Assembly (NCBI RefSeq): GCF_900091725.1
Contig: NZ_FMBW01000054.1
Coordinates: forward strand, 62,001-126,000
Length of the DNA: 64,000 bases
Source: Streptomyces sp. DvalAA-43
GTDB taxonomy: Bacteria; Actinomycetota; Actinomycetes; Streptomycetales; Streptomycetaceae
Direction of reading: 5' to 3'
In this document: positions 7,934-17,072 of the stretch, piece by piece
Layout: each line of letters opens with the position of its first letter
Position numbering within the stretch: position 1 is the stretch's first letter
The notes under the pieces: model-generated
What the model was told of the DNA's origin: nothing
The model's input: the letters and a program-made list of their open reading frames with translations, nothing else
The model's database searches: none
Translations under genes and position numbers: made by a program

Positions 7934-9793
7934 TCAGCTGTGGAAGTACCAGAGTTCCGGTGTGTACAGGAAGCTGAGCAGTGAGCTGAACGACGACGGC
8001 GGCCCGGAGAGGTTCTTCTTCCACACGACAAGGGTGTGCGGAGTCGGGAAGTAGAGCACCGGCAGGTCCTTGCCGAGACGGCTCACCTCGGCCGACAGGG
8101 CCCTGGAATCCGCTCCGAAGGTCGACGCGTCGATCAGCTTGTCCGCCTCGGCGTCGCGGTACCCGCCGAGATTGAAGCTGCCTCCCGTGTTGAACACGGT
8201 GTTGCTGCTCGGGTATCCGGCCGCCAGGTACAGCGGTCCGTAGTCCTGTGCCGCCCACTTGTTCTTGTTGGCGGGCGCGAAGGAGTTGCCGTAGTTGGTG
8301 TACAGGTAGTTGAGCGACTTGCTCACGAGCGTGACCTTGAGGCCCAGCTTCTTGGCCTCCGACGCGAAGGCGGTGTCCCGGGCGGCGACGTACGCCGGGG
8401 TGTTCGCGGAGGCGAGGGTGAAGTCGACCGTCTGCCCGCGCGGGATGCCCGCCCCGCACTCGCCGGCCCCGGTGCCCGGGTGCCGGCAGCTGGTGGCGCC
8501 GCCCGGCTCGACCTTCCAGCCGTGGCCGGTGAGCAGGTTCTTGGCGGCGGCCGGGTCGTACGGGTAGGGCGCCCGGTCACCGAACGCGGGCGGATAGGGG
8601 GAGTCGTTGCCCGCGGTGGTGTAGTTGGGGGAGGCGGCACCGTTGTACACGCCCCGGCTCCTGATGTAGCCCTGCTGGTCGATCAGGTGTTGCAGGGCCT
8701 GGCGGAAGTACGGCTGCGCGATCACCTTGTCGAAGTGGTGGGCGGAGTTCTCGAAGTTCAGGACCAGCGGGTCGAACCGGGCGGGCGCCGGGGCGCCGTA
8801 GACGTGGTAGCCCTTCTTCTTCAGCGCGCTGATCTGCATGATGAAGCTGGAGTCCAGCGTTCCGACGGTCAGGTTGCCTGCCTTGAACTGGTTGAGGACC
8901 GCCGGGGCGGAGGTGAACGACTTGAAGTCGACCCGGTCGAGCCGTGAGCCCCCCGGGCCGCTGTAGGACGTGTTGGGGACCAGGGAGAACGAGCCGGTCG
9001 TGGGGTCGAAGCTCTTGAGACGGTACGGACCGTTGACCACCTGCCAGAGCGGGTTGTCGGCGAAGGTGGCCTGGGACTCCGACTGCTCGGTGAGGTAGGT
9101 GTAGATGGCCTTGGCGTTCCTCGGCTGCGTGTAGTCCAGGTGCGGCCCCGAGGTGCGGGCGATGTTCCACTCCTTGGAGGGCATCACGTACAGCAGGGTC
9201 AGCATCGACATCAGATAGGACGGGTTGTACGCGGTCGTGGACGTGAGGGTGAGCTCGTCCGGCGCGGTGGCCTTCGCGGTGATGCCGTCGGGAAACTGCC
9301 CCGGGGTGTAGAAGCTCCAGTTGGCCGGGCTCTCCTTGAGCGCGGCCTTCAGCAGGGCCAGGGAGAAGACGACGTCGTCGGCGGTGACCGGCCTGCCGTT
9401 GGACCATGAGTAGTGCTTCATCCTGATGCTCACGGTCTTGCGGTCGGTGCTGTAGCGGGGCGCCTCGGCCAGGCTCAGTGCGGCGTCCGCGATTCGGTCG
9501 CCCTCACCACTGGGGCGGTAGAGGGAGCGCCACAGGAGCCCGCGGGCGATGACGGAGCCGTTGGCGGACGCCGGGGGATACGGATAGATGTAGTTGGGGC
9601 TGAGCCCTGGAGTCAGCGCGATCGTGACCGTGCCGCCGTTCTTGGGCTTCCCGGACTCCTTCGGCAGGGTCTGGTATCCGCCCTGGAGGTCCTTGGCCAG
9701 GTCGCCGCCGGTGCACGCCGTGGCCAGTACGGCGAGCACGGCGGCGAGCACCGCGAAGCGGCGTCCTCGCGCCTTGCCGGGCACATGTGTCAT
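7934..9793 (-). CDS. ABC transporter substrate-binding lipoprotein (SBP family 5)
   Basis: A 619-aa protein with a basic N-terminus, a hydrophobic stretch and lipobox LATAC (Cys27), hence a membrane-anchored lipoprotein. The body is the oligopeptide/dipeptide/nickel-binding family 5 type. ATG 9793 is preceded by AGGGAG at normal spacing and gives a proper signal peptide. The upstream in-frame extension to 9883 does not. It lies directly downstream of the two permease genes (64-base gap). It should capture di- or oligopeptides for the transporter encoded at 9858-13910. Confidence 0.92.
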   Translation of the reverse strand: MTHVPGKARGRRFAVLAAVLAVLATACTGGDLAKDLQGGYQTLPKESGKPKNGGTVTIALTPGLSPNYIYPYPPASANGSVIARGLLWRSLYRPSGEGDRIADAALSLAEAPRYSTDRKTVSIRMKHYSWSNGRPVTADDVVFSLALLKAALKESPANWSFYTPGQFPDGITAKATAPDELTLTSTTAYNPSYLMSMLTLLYVMPSKEWNIARTSGPHLDYTQPRNAKAIYTYLTEQSESQATFADNPLWQVVNGPYRLKSFDPTTGSFSLVPNTSYSGPGGSRLDRVDFKSFTSAPAVLNQFKAGNLTVGTLDSSFIMQISALKKKGYHVYGAPAPARFDPLVLNFENSAHHFDKVIAQPYFRQALQHLIDQQGYIRSRGVYNGAASPNYTTAGNDSPYPPAFGDRAPYPYDPAAAKNLLTGHGWKVEPGGATSCRHPGTGAGECGAGIPRGQTVDFTLASANTPAYVAARDTAFASEAKKLGLKVTLVSKSLNYLYTNYGNSFAPANKNKWAAQDYGPLYLAAGYPSSNTVFNTGGSFNLGGYRDAEADKLIDASTFGADSRALSAEVSRLGKDLPVLYFPTPHTLVVWKKNLSGPPSSFSSLLSFLYTPELWYFHS

Positions 9794-9857
9794 GGATGGC
9801 TCCCTGCGAGGTGTGGTGGAAGAGAGGGTGGGGAGGTGACTGTCGTGGCGAGCGGCC

Positions 9858-10793
9858 TCAGCCGGCCCGGTGACCGAGCGCATCGCGGAACGCGTCCGCC
9901 AGCAGGTTGAGCCCCAGCACCGTGACGATGACGCAGATGCCGACGGGATACACCAGCCACCAGTAGTCGGCGGAGATGAACGTCGCGCCGTTGGCGAGCT
10001 GGCTGCCCCAGTCCGCGGTCGGGTACGTCAGGCCGAAGCCCAGGAAGCCCAGAGCGGCGACGACGAGGATCGCGTCGGCCACCTGGAAGGTGATGACGAC
10101 GATGATCACGCTGAGCGCGTTCGGAATCAGGTGGGTGAGGATGAGCCGTGGGCGGGAGGCCCCCATCACCCGGGCCGCCAGTACGAACTCCCGTACCCGC
10201 AGGGTCAGGACCTCGCCGCGGACGAGCCGGGCGGAGACCAGCCAGGAGAACCCGCCGATGACCAGGCTCAGCGACACGGCGTTCGCGTGGAAGCGCACCG
10301 AGAGGATCAGGACGAAGAAGAGGAAGGGGACCGACAGCAGGGTGTCGACCACCCGCATCAGGAAGCCGTCGACGATCCCGCCGGCCAGTCCGGCGACGGC
10401 GCCGTAGACCGTGCCGATCGTGGTGGCGAACACCGCGGCGAGCAGCCCGATCTGCAAGGACACCCTGCCGCCCGCCATGAGGCGGCCGAGCACGTCGAAC
10501 CCGTTGAGGTCCGTCCCGAGCGGATGCTCGGTGCTGGGCGGCAGGGCCGCGTTCACCAGATCCACGTCGGTCTGGTTGGTCCGGTAGAGGAGGGGGCCGA
10601 GGAAACAGAACGCGACGACGAGTATCAGAAGCAGCCCGCCGACGAGGCCCAGCGGATGCCGGCGCAGTGCGCGCAGCACCGTTTTCGGAGTGAACCGCTC
10701 GCGCACGTCGGTCGGTTCGGCCGGGTCGGCTGCTGACGGCACCGTGGCGCCCGCCTCCAGGGCCCTCGCCGTGTCCGTGTGTCGTGAGGTCAT
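9858..10793 (-). CDS. Dipeptide/oligopeptide ABC permease (DppC/OppC type)
   Basis: A 311-aa inner-membrane protein. It has an N-terminal cytoplasmic tail of about 50 residues, then about six membrane spans. The EAA-type loop (VLAARVMGASRPRLILTHLIPN) contacts the ATPase. The HPLGTDLNGFDVLGRLMAG segment after the first span is characteristic of DppC. ATG 10793 overlaps the stop of the upstream permease gene as ATGA. Confidence 0.93.
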   Translation of the reverse strand: MTSRHTDTARALEAGATVPSAADPAEPTDVRERFTPKTVLRALRRHPLGLVGGLLLILVVAFCFLGPLLYRTNQTDVDLVNAALPPSTEHPLGTDLNGFDVLGRLMAGGRVSLQIGLLAAVFATTIGTVYGAVAGLAGGIVDGFLMRVVDTLLSVPFLFFVLILSVRFHANAVSLSLVIGGFSWLVSARLVRGEVLTLRVREFVLAARVMGASRPRLILTHLIPNALSVIIVVITFQVADAILVVAALGFLGFGLTYPTADWGSQLANGATFISADYWWLVYPVGICVIVTVLGLNLLADAFRDALGHRAG

Positions 10794-11740
10794 TTGTTCA
10801 ACTCGATTCGGCTGTCGGCGGCGGCGACCGCGATATCGGCGACGAAGTTGCCGGCCACGGTGAGGGCGCCGCCGATCAGGGTGTAGGCGAGGAGCACCGG
10901 GTAGTCCTCGTGCTGCAGGCTGTTGAGGAACAGCAGGCCGAGGCCGGGGTAGTTGAAGAGCGACTCGACGATCAGGTTGCCTGCCAGGAGGCTGGGGATG
11001 AGCGTGCCGACCAGCGTGATCAGCGGCAGGCAGGCGTTGCGCAGCAGATGGCGGGTCAGGACGCTCCGCTCCGGAAGCCCTTTGGCCCGAGCGACCCGGA
11101 TGTAGTCCTGGCCGAGCTGGTCGAGAGCCGACGAGCGCTGGTACTGGGAGAAGATCGCGACGCTGGTGACAGCGAGCGTGATGACGGGCAGGGCCATGGC
11201 GCGGGGATCGGTGAGGACCACCCACGCGGAGTGCGACTGGGACGCCTCGGCAGGGAAGAACGGCAGGGACTGGCTGAACACGGCGATCAGGATCAGGCCC
11301 AGCAGGAACGACGGAGTCGCGTAGAGCACATAGGAGGCCGCCGTGGCGGCGCGGTCGACGAGACTGTTGCGGCGGACCGCCTGGAGGATGCCGAGCGGTA
11401 CGGCGATCAGCAGCGCGAGGATCAGACCGGCGAGCGACAGCATCGCGCTGCGGCCGGCGTTCTGCCGCAGTACCGTCCCCACGTTCTCGTTGAGCTTGTA
11501 GGACCTGCCCAGGTCACCGTGGGCGAGCTGGTCCAGATAGCCGAGGTACTGCACGACGAGCGGCCGGTCGAACCCGTGCTCCCGGTTGAAGTCGGCCACG
11601 GCCTGGGGGGACGCGCGCTGTCCCAGGACCACGCGGCCCGGGTCGTCCGAGACCACGTGCAGCAGGAAGAACACCAGCGCGGAGATGCCCAGCAGGACGA
11701 GGAAGGAGATCGCCAGCCGTCGGACCACGTACCAGCTCAT
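10790..11740 (-). CDS. Dipeptide/oligopeptide ABC permease (DppB/OppB type)
   Basis: A 316-aa membrane protein. The N-terminal MSWYVVRRLAISFLVLLGIS opens the first span. The large periplasmic loop contains YLDQLAHGDLGRSY, and the conserved cytoplasmic loop is YIRVARAKGLPERSVLTRHL. It partners the downstream permease, with which it shares a 4-base overlap, and the fused ATPase 67 bases upstream. Confidence 0.93.
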   Translation of the reverse strand: MSWYVVRRLAISFLVLLGISALVFFLLHVVSDDPGRVVLGQRASPQAVADFNREHGFDRPLVVQYLGYLDQLAHGDLGRSYKLNENVGTVLRQNAGRSAMLSLAGLILALLIAVPLGILQAVRRNSLVDRAATAASYVLYATPSFLLGLILIAVFSQSLPFFPAEASQSHSAWVVLTDPRAMALPVITLAVTSVAIFSQYQRSSALDQLGQDYIRVARAKGLPERSVLTRHLLRNACLPLITLVGTLIPSLLAGNLIVESLFNYPGLGLLFLNSLQHEDYPVLLAYTLIGGALTVAGNFVADIAVAAADSRIELNK

Positions 11741-11807
11741 GCCTGACCATCTCCTCTCCGGGAGATCCGTGGGGTCCCTGATATGCGGGGGAGCGGTGAG
11801 TGACGGG

Positions 11808-13910
11808 TCATCGTGCGGAGAGCTCCTCGGGCTGTGCGGCCGGCAGGCGCAGGGGGTGGTGACAGGCGGCCTTGTGCGTGCCGGTGAGGGTCACGAGGGC
11901 GGGCTCCGTCGCCGCGCACACCTCGGTGGCCAGCGGACATCGGGTGCGGAAGCGGCAGCCGCTGGGCGGATCGATGGGACTGGGCAGTTCGCCGCGCACG
12001 CGCGTACCCGACCGGGGTCGCGGCGCTGCGGGGTCCGCCTCGGGAACCGCCGCGAGCAGCCCCGCGGTGTACGGGTGCGCGGTGGACCCGTACACCTCCT
12101 CGGTGGTGCCGGTCTCCATCAACCTGCCCAGGTACATGACCCCGACGCGGTCGGCCAGGTACCGCACGACCGCGAGATCGTGGGAGATCACCACACTGCT
12201 CAGCTCGCGTTCACGCTGTACGCGGAGCATCAGATTGAGGATCTGGGAACGTATCGAGACGTCGAGCGCGCTGACCGGCTCGTCGGCGACCAGCACCTTC
12301 GGGTCCAGGGCCAGCGCGCGGGCCAGCCCCACCCGTTGGCGCTGTCCCCCGGAGAGTTCGTGGGGGTAGCGCTCCAGGACGCCCGACGGCAGTCCCACGT
12401 CCCCGAGGAGCTCGCGGGCCCGCGCGGTCCGGGCGGAGCGCGTGCCGATGCCCTGGATCGCCAGCGGCTCGCGCAGGATCGCGCCGACGCGCATGCGGGG
12501 GTCGAGAGAGGAGTTCGAGTCCTGGAACATCATCTGCAACTGGGAACGGCGCGGAGCGAGTTCGCGGGCACTCATCCCGGTCACCGAAGCGCCGTCGAAG
12601 ACCACCTCGCCCGACGTGGGCCGGTTCAGGGCAACGAGCATGCGGCCCAGCGAGGACTTGCCGCACCCCGACTCCCCGACCAGGCCGAACGTCTCACCGG
12701 GCGCCACGTCGAAGCTCACTCCGGAGACCGCCTTGACCGTGCGGCGCCGCCCGAGGAGGCCCCGCCCGCCCACCGGGTACTCAAGCCTGAGATCGACGAC
12801 CCGCAGCCGCGGTGTCGTCCCGCGTACGGCGGGGGTCTCGGGGGAGACGGCGGGCCGTGCGACGGCCGATGCCCCCGAGCAGGTACGGCCCGCTGCCGTG
12901 GCGACCGGGTGCCAGCACGTGTGGGTGTGCCCGTCCTCCTCCACCGAGAGCGGCGGCCGCTCCTCGTGACAGCGGTCCGTCGCGGCCGCGCAGCGCGGCG
13001 CGAAAGGACAGCCCGCGGGGGAGGCGGACAGATCCGGCGGTGTGCCGGGGATGCTGAAGAGCTGCTCGCGCCGGTCCTGGGTGAGCGAGGGGATCGAGGA
13101 CAGCAGCGCATGGGTGTAGCGGTGCCTGGTATGGCTGAAAAGAGCTGGTGTCGGCCCGGTCTCGGCCACGCGTCCCGCGTACATCACGCCCACCCGGTCG
13201 GCGTGCCGGGCGATCACTCCCATGTCGTGGGTGATGAGGATCATCGACATGCCCAGCCGGGACCTGAGGTCGTCCAGGAGATCGAGGATCTCCGCCTGGA
13301 TGGATACGTCGAGCGCGGTGGTCGGCTCGTCCGCGATGACGACCCGCGGTTCGCACGCCAGGGCCATCGCGATCATCACGCGTTGCCGCATGCCGCCCGA
13401 GAGCTGGTGCGGATGGTCGTCCAGCCGTTCGAGGGGTTTCGGTATCCCGACCAGGTCGAGCAGCTCCGCGGCACGTGCGCGCGCGGCCCGCTTCGACGCG
13501 CCCTGGTGCAACCGCACCGGTTCGGCGACCTGTTCGCCGACGCGGCGGGTCGGGTTCAAGGCCGTCATCGAATCCTGGAACACCATCGCGATGTCGTTGC
13601 CGCGCAGGGCCCGGTACCGGTCCGGGGGGAGTCCGACGAGCTCCGTACCGCCGAAGTCGATCGAGCCGCCGGTCACCCGGCCGCCGTCCGGCAGCATGCC
13701 CATCACGGCCAGGCCGGTCATGGACTTGCCGGATCCGGTCTCCCCGACGATCCCCAGGGTCTCCCCGCGATCGAGCGCCAGACCGACGCCCGAGACCGGG
13801 TGGACGATCCGGTCGCCCCGGCGGATCTCGACCGACAGATCGCGGATCGTCAGCACTCGGCTGCCGTCCACGGGCTCACGTGCGTTCTCAAAACCATCGC
13901 TCGCGCGCAC
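11808..13910 (-). CDS. Fused double ATP-binding protein of a peptide ABC transporter (DppD-DppF fusion)
   Basis: About 700 aa with two complete ATPase units. The first has Walker A GETGSGKS, signature LSGGMRQR and Walker B VVIADEPTTALD. The second has GESGCGKS, LSGGQRQR and VLVADEPVSALD. Each unit ends with the Cys-containing oligopeptide-ATPase C-terminal domain. One chain therefore supplies both motor subunits. The open frame reaches 13991. GTG 13910 is preferred because GGAGAG lies 7 bases upstream. ATG 13925 has its purine run directly abutting the codon, and ATG 13937 has no ribosome site. Confidence 0.9.
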   Translation of the reverse strand: MRASDGFENAREPVDGSRVLTIRDLSVEIRRGDRIVHPVSGVGLALDRGETLGIVGETGSGKSMTGLAVMGMLPDGGRVTGGSIDFGGTELVGLPPDRYRALRGNDIAMVFQDSMTALNPTRRVGEQVAEPVRLHQGASKRAARARAAELLDLVGIPKPLERLDDHPHQLSGGMRQRVMIAMALACEPRVVIADEPTTALDVSIQAEILDLLDDLRSRLGMSMILITHDMGVIARHADRVGVMYAGRVAETGPTPALFSHTRHRYTHALLSSIPSLTQDRREQLFSIPGTPPDLSASPAGCPFAPRCAAATDRCHEERPPLSVEEDGHTHTCWHPVATAAGRTCSGASAVARPAVSPETPAVRGTTPRLRVVDLRLEYPVGGRGLLGRRRTVKAVSGVSFDVAPGETFGLVGESGCGKSSLGRMLVALNRPTSGEVVFDGASVTGMSARELAPRRSQLQMMFQDSNSSLDPRMRVGAILREPLAIQGIGTRSARTARARELLGDVGLPSGVLERYPHELSGGQRQRVGLARALALDPKVLVADEPVSALDVSIRSQILNLMLRVQRERELSSVVISHDLAVVRYLADRVGVMYLGRLMETGTTEEVYGSTAHPYTAGLLAAVPEADPAAPRPRSGTRVRGELPSPIDPPSGCRFRTRCPLATEVCAATEPALVTLTGTHKAACHHPLRLPAAQPEELSAR

Positions 13911-14045
13911 GATATGGCTCTCCATCTCCTCGACCATCCGACGATTTTGAGCCACGTACGGCAGGCGTCGTTCGTCGGGTTCACTGAACATTCAGGTGTG
14001 CGTCGTTCCGATCGCACGAAGGGACGCCCGTGCCGTGCAGGGCGC

Positions 14046-15083
14046 TCAGTCGGCGGACGTGGACCGGCCCAGTCCGTTCCGCAGCAGGCGCCGTACGTTC
14101 TCCCCCAGGACCGCGACGATGTCGTGCTCCGGCCACCCCCGCTGTTGCAGCGCTTCGGTGACCAGCGGCAGCCCGGCCGGACCCTCGAGTCCGGGCAGAT
14201 AGGCGTCGGCCGGCACTCCCTCGACGAGGGCCGTCTCGCAGCACGGGGGAGTGGTGTCGGCCAGCACTTCCTTGATGAAGTCGGGCCCCAGCCCGACGTG
14301 CTCGACGCCGGCCACCCCGGCGATGTGCTCGATGTGGTCGATCAGCCGGCCGATCGAGTAGTCGCTCTCGTGCAGGTACGGAGCGAAGAAGTTCACGCAC
14401 ACCACTCCGCCGCCCGCGGCGACGCCCCGGATCTGCTCGTCGTCAAGGTTGCGGTGGTGGTCGAAGAGCGCCCGTGCGCCGGAGTGCGTGGCGATCAACG
14501 GCCGTGAGGACAGCTCCAGGACGTGCTCGACCCCGGACGCGCCGAGATGACTGATGTCGTAGAGCATGCCGAGGCGCTCCATCTCGGCCAGCGCCGCGAC
14601 CCCGGAACGGGTCAGCCGGCTGCCCGTCGCGTCCTCGCCGCTGCCGTCGGCCAGGGAGGTGCGACCGAAGTGGGCCAGGGACGCGATCCTGACCCCCAGC
14701 CGGAACAGGGTCTCCAGCAGTTCCACGTCCTCGCCCACGCCCGGTGCGCTCTCCAGCGCCAGCACCAGGGCGATCCGGCCCTCGGCCATCGTCCGGTCGA
14801 TCTGGGCACCGTCCGTGCACAGCGTGACGGCATCGGCGTTGCCGGCCGCGAGCCGGTGCGCCGCCTCGATCATGCGCAGCGTGCGGCGAAGCGCCCCCTC
14901 CGGCCGGTACGGGTCTTCGACGAACACCGGCAGCGCCTGAAGGTTCACCCCGCCGGCCCGCAATTGCGGAAGCCAGCGCTCCCGGAAGAACTCCGCCCAG
15001 CGGTCCACCGGCCGGGCGACGACCGCACACAGCAGGTCGTTGTGCAGATCCGCCACAATCGCGCGTCGGTGCAACTCGTTCAT
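14046..15083 (-). CDS. Membrane dipeptidase family (M19, renal dipeptidase-like)
   Basis: A 345-aa protein with M19 zinc-site residues: DLHND (H14, D16), ALES, then YDISHLG, THSGARAL and GLGPDF. M19 enzymes cleave dipeptides and are notable for accepting a D-residue on the C-terminal side. No signal peptide is seen, so a cytosolic role on imported dipeptides is likely. The ATG overlaps the stop of the upstream serine hydrolase (ATGA). With the transporter, racemase and M20 genes it fits a D-amino-acid-peptide salvage locus. Confidence 0.92.
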   Translation of the reverse strand: MNELHRRAIVADLHNDLLCAVVARPVDRWAEFFRERWLPQLRAGGVNLQALPVFVEDPYRPEGALRRTLRMIEAAHRLAAGNADAVTLCTDGAQIDRTMAEGRIALVLALESAPGVGEDVELLETLFRLGVRIASLAHFGRTSLADGSGEDATGSRLTRSGVAALAEMERLGMLYDISHLGASGVEHVLELSSRPLIATHSGARALFDHHRNLDDEQIRGVAAGGGVVCVNFFAPYLHESDYSIGRLIDHIEHIAGVAGVEHVGLGPDFIKEVLADTTPPCCETALVEGVPADAYLPGLEGPAGLPLVTEALQQRGWPEHDIVAVLGENVRRLLRNGLGRSTSAD

Positions 15084-16495
15084 CGCTGTGCCCGCCGCTC
15101 GGCCCGGCCGGTGTGCAGGTACAGCGCGTGTCCCTGCCCGTCGTCTCCGAGGAAGGCGAGTGGCGCGTGGACCCCGCGCTCCGGCTCGACCGGGATCAGG
15201 GTGTCACCGCGTCTGCCGACCAGCTCCGTGCGGTACGGCGCCTCGTCCAGTTCGGCGACGGCTCCCCGGGGAGTGCGCTCCAGCCACAGCCGCCCGGCGG
15301 CGTCCCGGCTCACCGTGGTCTCGGCGGTGCTCGACGTGTACGTACCGACGTACCGGGACGCCTCCGCGACGGGAGCGCCCGCCTCCGGCACCGGCGAGGC
15401 GGGCAGACCGACCCCGGCGAGTTCACCGAGGACCCGGCTCGCGATCTCCGTGTACACGCGCCGTGACAGGCCGCCGTTGGTGAGGATCGCCACCGCGATG
15501 TCCCGCTCCGGCACCAGGCGCAGGAACGCCGACTGACCGATGGTGTTCCCGTCGTGTCCGATGACCGTGCCGCCCGGCGACAGGTCGAAGAGCTCCCAGC
15601 CGAGCCCCCAGGCGGCGCCCTGGTCGATGTCGGGCAGTGTGACCTGCGGCCGCCGCATGGCCTGGACGGTTTCCGGGCCGAGCACGGTCACCCCGCCGGG
15701 GCCACGGCCTCCGGCGAGGTGCATCCGGGCGAAGGCCAGCAGATCGCGCGCACGCATCGCCAGCATCGATCCGGCCGGGGCGTTCGAGCGTGCCAGGGCC
15801 CACACCGGCGTCGGCTGGAGCGGCGCCCCCGGCACCGCCTCGATGTGACCCACTGCCGTGCGATGGACGATGGCCTCGTAGGGGTCGCTCGCGGTGTGAC
15901 TCATGCCCAGCGGAGTGAACAGATGCCGCCGGGCGCAGACGTCGAACGGCTCCTCGCGCAGCACCTCGACGATCCGCCCGAGCACGCAGTAACCGGCGTT
16001 GTTGTACGAGAACATCGCGCCCGGCTCGAAGAGCTGCGGCACGTCCCGCAGGACGCCCACGTACTTCTCCAGGCAGTCGTCACCCTTGCCGGTGTCGGTG
16101 AAGATGTCCCCCTCGAAACCCGCGACATGACTCAGCAGATGCCGCGTGGTGATCCCTCGCGCCGCTTCCTCGTCGGCGATCCGGAACTCCGGCAGGACAT
16201 CCCGTACGGGAGCGTCCAGATCGAGTCGTCCCTCCTCGGCCAGCTGCATGACCAGCGTCGCGGTCATCACCTTGGTGATCGACCCGATCTGGAAGAGCGA
16301 GTCCACCGTGGCGTCGACACCTGTGGCAGTGCTCAGCACACCGGCAGCGGACTCGACCCATTCGTCACCGGCCCGGACCGCCACGGCTGCCCCGGGCACC
16401 TGGCTCTCGACGAGCAGATCCGGCAACCGGCGGCGCAACCAGGCACCGACCTCCGCCAGCTTGTTCAGCTGCTCCGACCCGTCCAGCTTCTGCAC
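15080..16495 (-). CDS. Serine hydrolase of the beta-lactamase / D-aminopeptidase class (S12)
   Basis: About 471 aa. The class C motifs are present: S-x-x-K as SITK, Y-x-N as YNN (in the segment FSYNNAGYCVLG), and H-x-G as GHDGN. A C-terminal lipocalin-like extension of about 130 residues resembles D-aminopeptidase/esterase-type S12 proteins. No signal peptide is seen. The open frame extends to 16570, but GTG 16495 has AGGGAGAG at good spacing and gives a start shortly before the structured domain. It is the first gene of the eight-gene minus-strand operon and is coupled to the M19 dipeptidase. Hydrolysis of D-residue amides or peptides is inferred. Confidence 0.88.
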   Translation of the reverse strand: MQKLDGSEQLNKLAEVGAWLRRRLPDLLVESQVPGAAVAVRAGDEWVESAAGVLSTATGVDATVDSLFQIGSITKVMTATLVMQLAEEGRLDLDAPVRDVLPEFRIADEEAARGITTRHLLSHVAGFEGDIFTDTGKGDDCLEKYVGVLRDVPQLFEPGAMFSYNNAGYCVLGRIVEVLREEPFDVCARRHLFTPLGMSHTASDPYEAIVHRTAVGHIEAVPGAPLQPTPVWALARSNAPAGSMLAMRARDLLAFARMHLAGGRGPGGVTVLGPETVQAMRRPQVTLPDIDQGAAWGLGWELFDLSPGGTVIGHDGNTIGQSAFLRLVPERDIAVAILTNGGLSRRVYTEIASRVLGELAGVGLPASPVPEAGAPVAEASRYVGTYTSSTAETTVSRDAAGRLWLERTPRGAVAELDEAPYRTELVGRRGDTLIPVEPERGVHAPLAFLGDDGQGHALYLHTGRAERRAQR

Positions 16496-16788
16496 GGCAT
16501 CTCTCCCTGCTCGACTGCGCAGGAGCTTAGGACCTGCGGAAACCGCCCTCTTCGTCCACTCCCACCACATGCGGCCCGACCATTGGTGCGACTGGCCGAA
16601 CCGGGCGGCCCACCGCTTCGACGGGCGGGGGAGCGGGCGTATCAGGGATCCGTAAGTGGCGTATGGAACGCGTCAGCGCCGCTTCTCCTGCGCACGCGGG
16701 CCGACGCAAGATCGTTCCCGGCCTCGGAACCGGGGTCGAGTGAACACCCGGGAGCGGTGGAAACCGTTGCCGGGGGAAGGAGTTGGCC

Positions 16789-16980
16789 ATGTCGTATGCC
16801 CAGGCCGCAGAGCCGTCGAAGCGTGCGGAGATCTCCAAGCGTGCCGCACTGAGCGTGGCAGCGCTCGCCGTTGCCGGAGGGGCGTTCTTCGTGCCGTCCG
16901 TCGGGGACGCCGCCGCGTCCCCGACCTCGGACCAGAAGATCGAGGCCGGGTGCGGGGACTGCTACCCCGACGTCATGTGA
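16789..16980 (+). CDS. Small secreted or leader-type peptide with Cys-rich tail; candidate RiPP precursor
   Basis: A 63-aa peptide. ATG 16789 lies 6 bases after the strong site GGGGAAGGAG. An in-frame TTG two codons earlier is less likely. Residues 1-19 are hydrophilic and basic, with the short repeat SKRAEISKRA. Residues 20-38 are hydrophobic (SVAALAVAGGAFF), followed by GDAAAS, a plausible signal-peptidase site. The tail IEAGCGDCYPDVM carries two Cys, three acidic residues and a Tyr. The SKRAAL stretch faintly resembles a KR-type Tat motif. A 13-bp hairpin and two tandem JmjC-type oxygenases follow immediately. The peptide is not recognised as a known family. A substrate for the oxygenases is inferred only from layout. 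Confidence 0.7.
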   Translation: MSYAQAAEPSKRAEISKRAALSVAALAVAGGAFFVPSVGDAAASPTSDQKIEAGCGDCYPDVM

Positions 16981-17022
16981 CCGGCTGACCGACGCGCACA
17001 CCAGTGCGCGCAAGCGCGTCCA

Positions 17023-17052
17023 GGACCCGCCGGTGCTCACACCGGCGGGTCC
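17023..17052 (+). terminator. Strong intercistronic stem-loop between peptide and oxygenase genes
   Basis: GGACCCGCCGGTG (17023-17035), loop CTCA, CACCGGCGGGTCC (17040-17052): a perfect 13-bp stem with a 4-base loop, 43 bases after the peptide stop and 20 bases before the first oxygenase start. Such a partial terminator would yield more peptide mRNA than enzyme mRNA, as often seen for precursor peptides. Confidence 0.75.
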
Positions 17053-17072
17053 GCTCGGAGAGGGACGGAACA

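Noticed and set aside
4530..8459. 1309-codon frame that would fuse the prolyl oligopeptidase to upstream sequence
   Set aside because: The N-terminal 600 codons run through the erythromycin-esterase and lipoprotein genes in the wrong frame. The true start is the GTG coupled at 6620.
10784..11746. Gln/Glu-rich plus-strand frame opposite a permease gene
   Set aside because: Composition is that of the reverse complement of hydrophobic codons, with no domain and no start signal.
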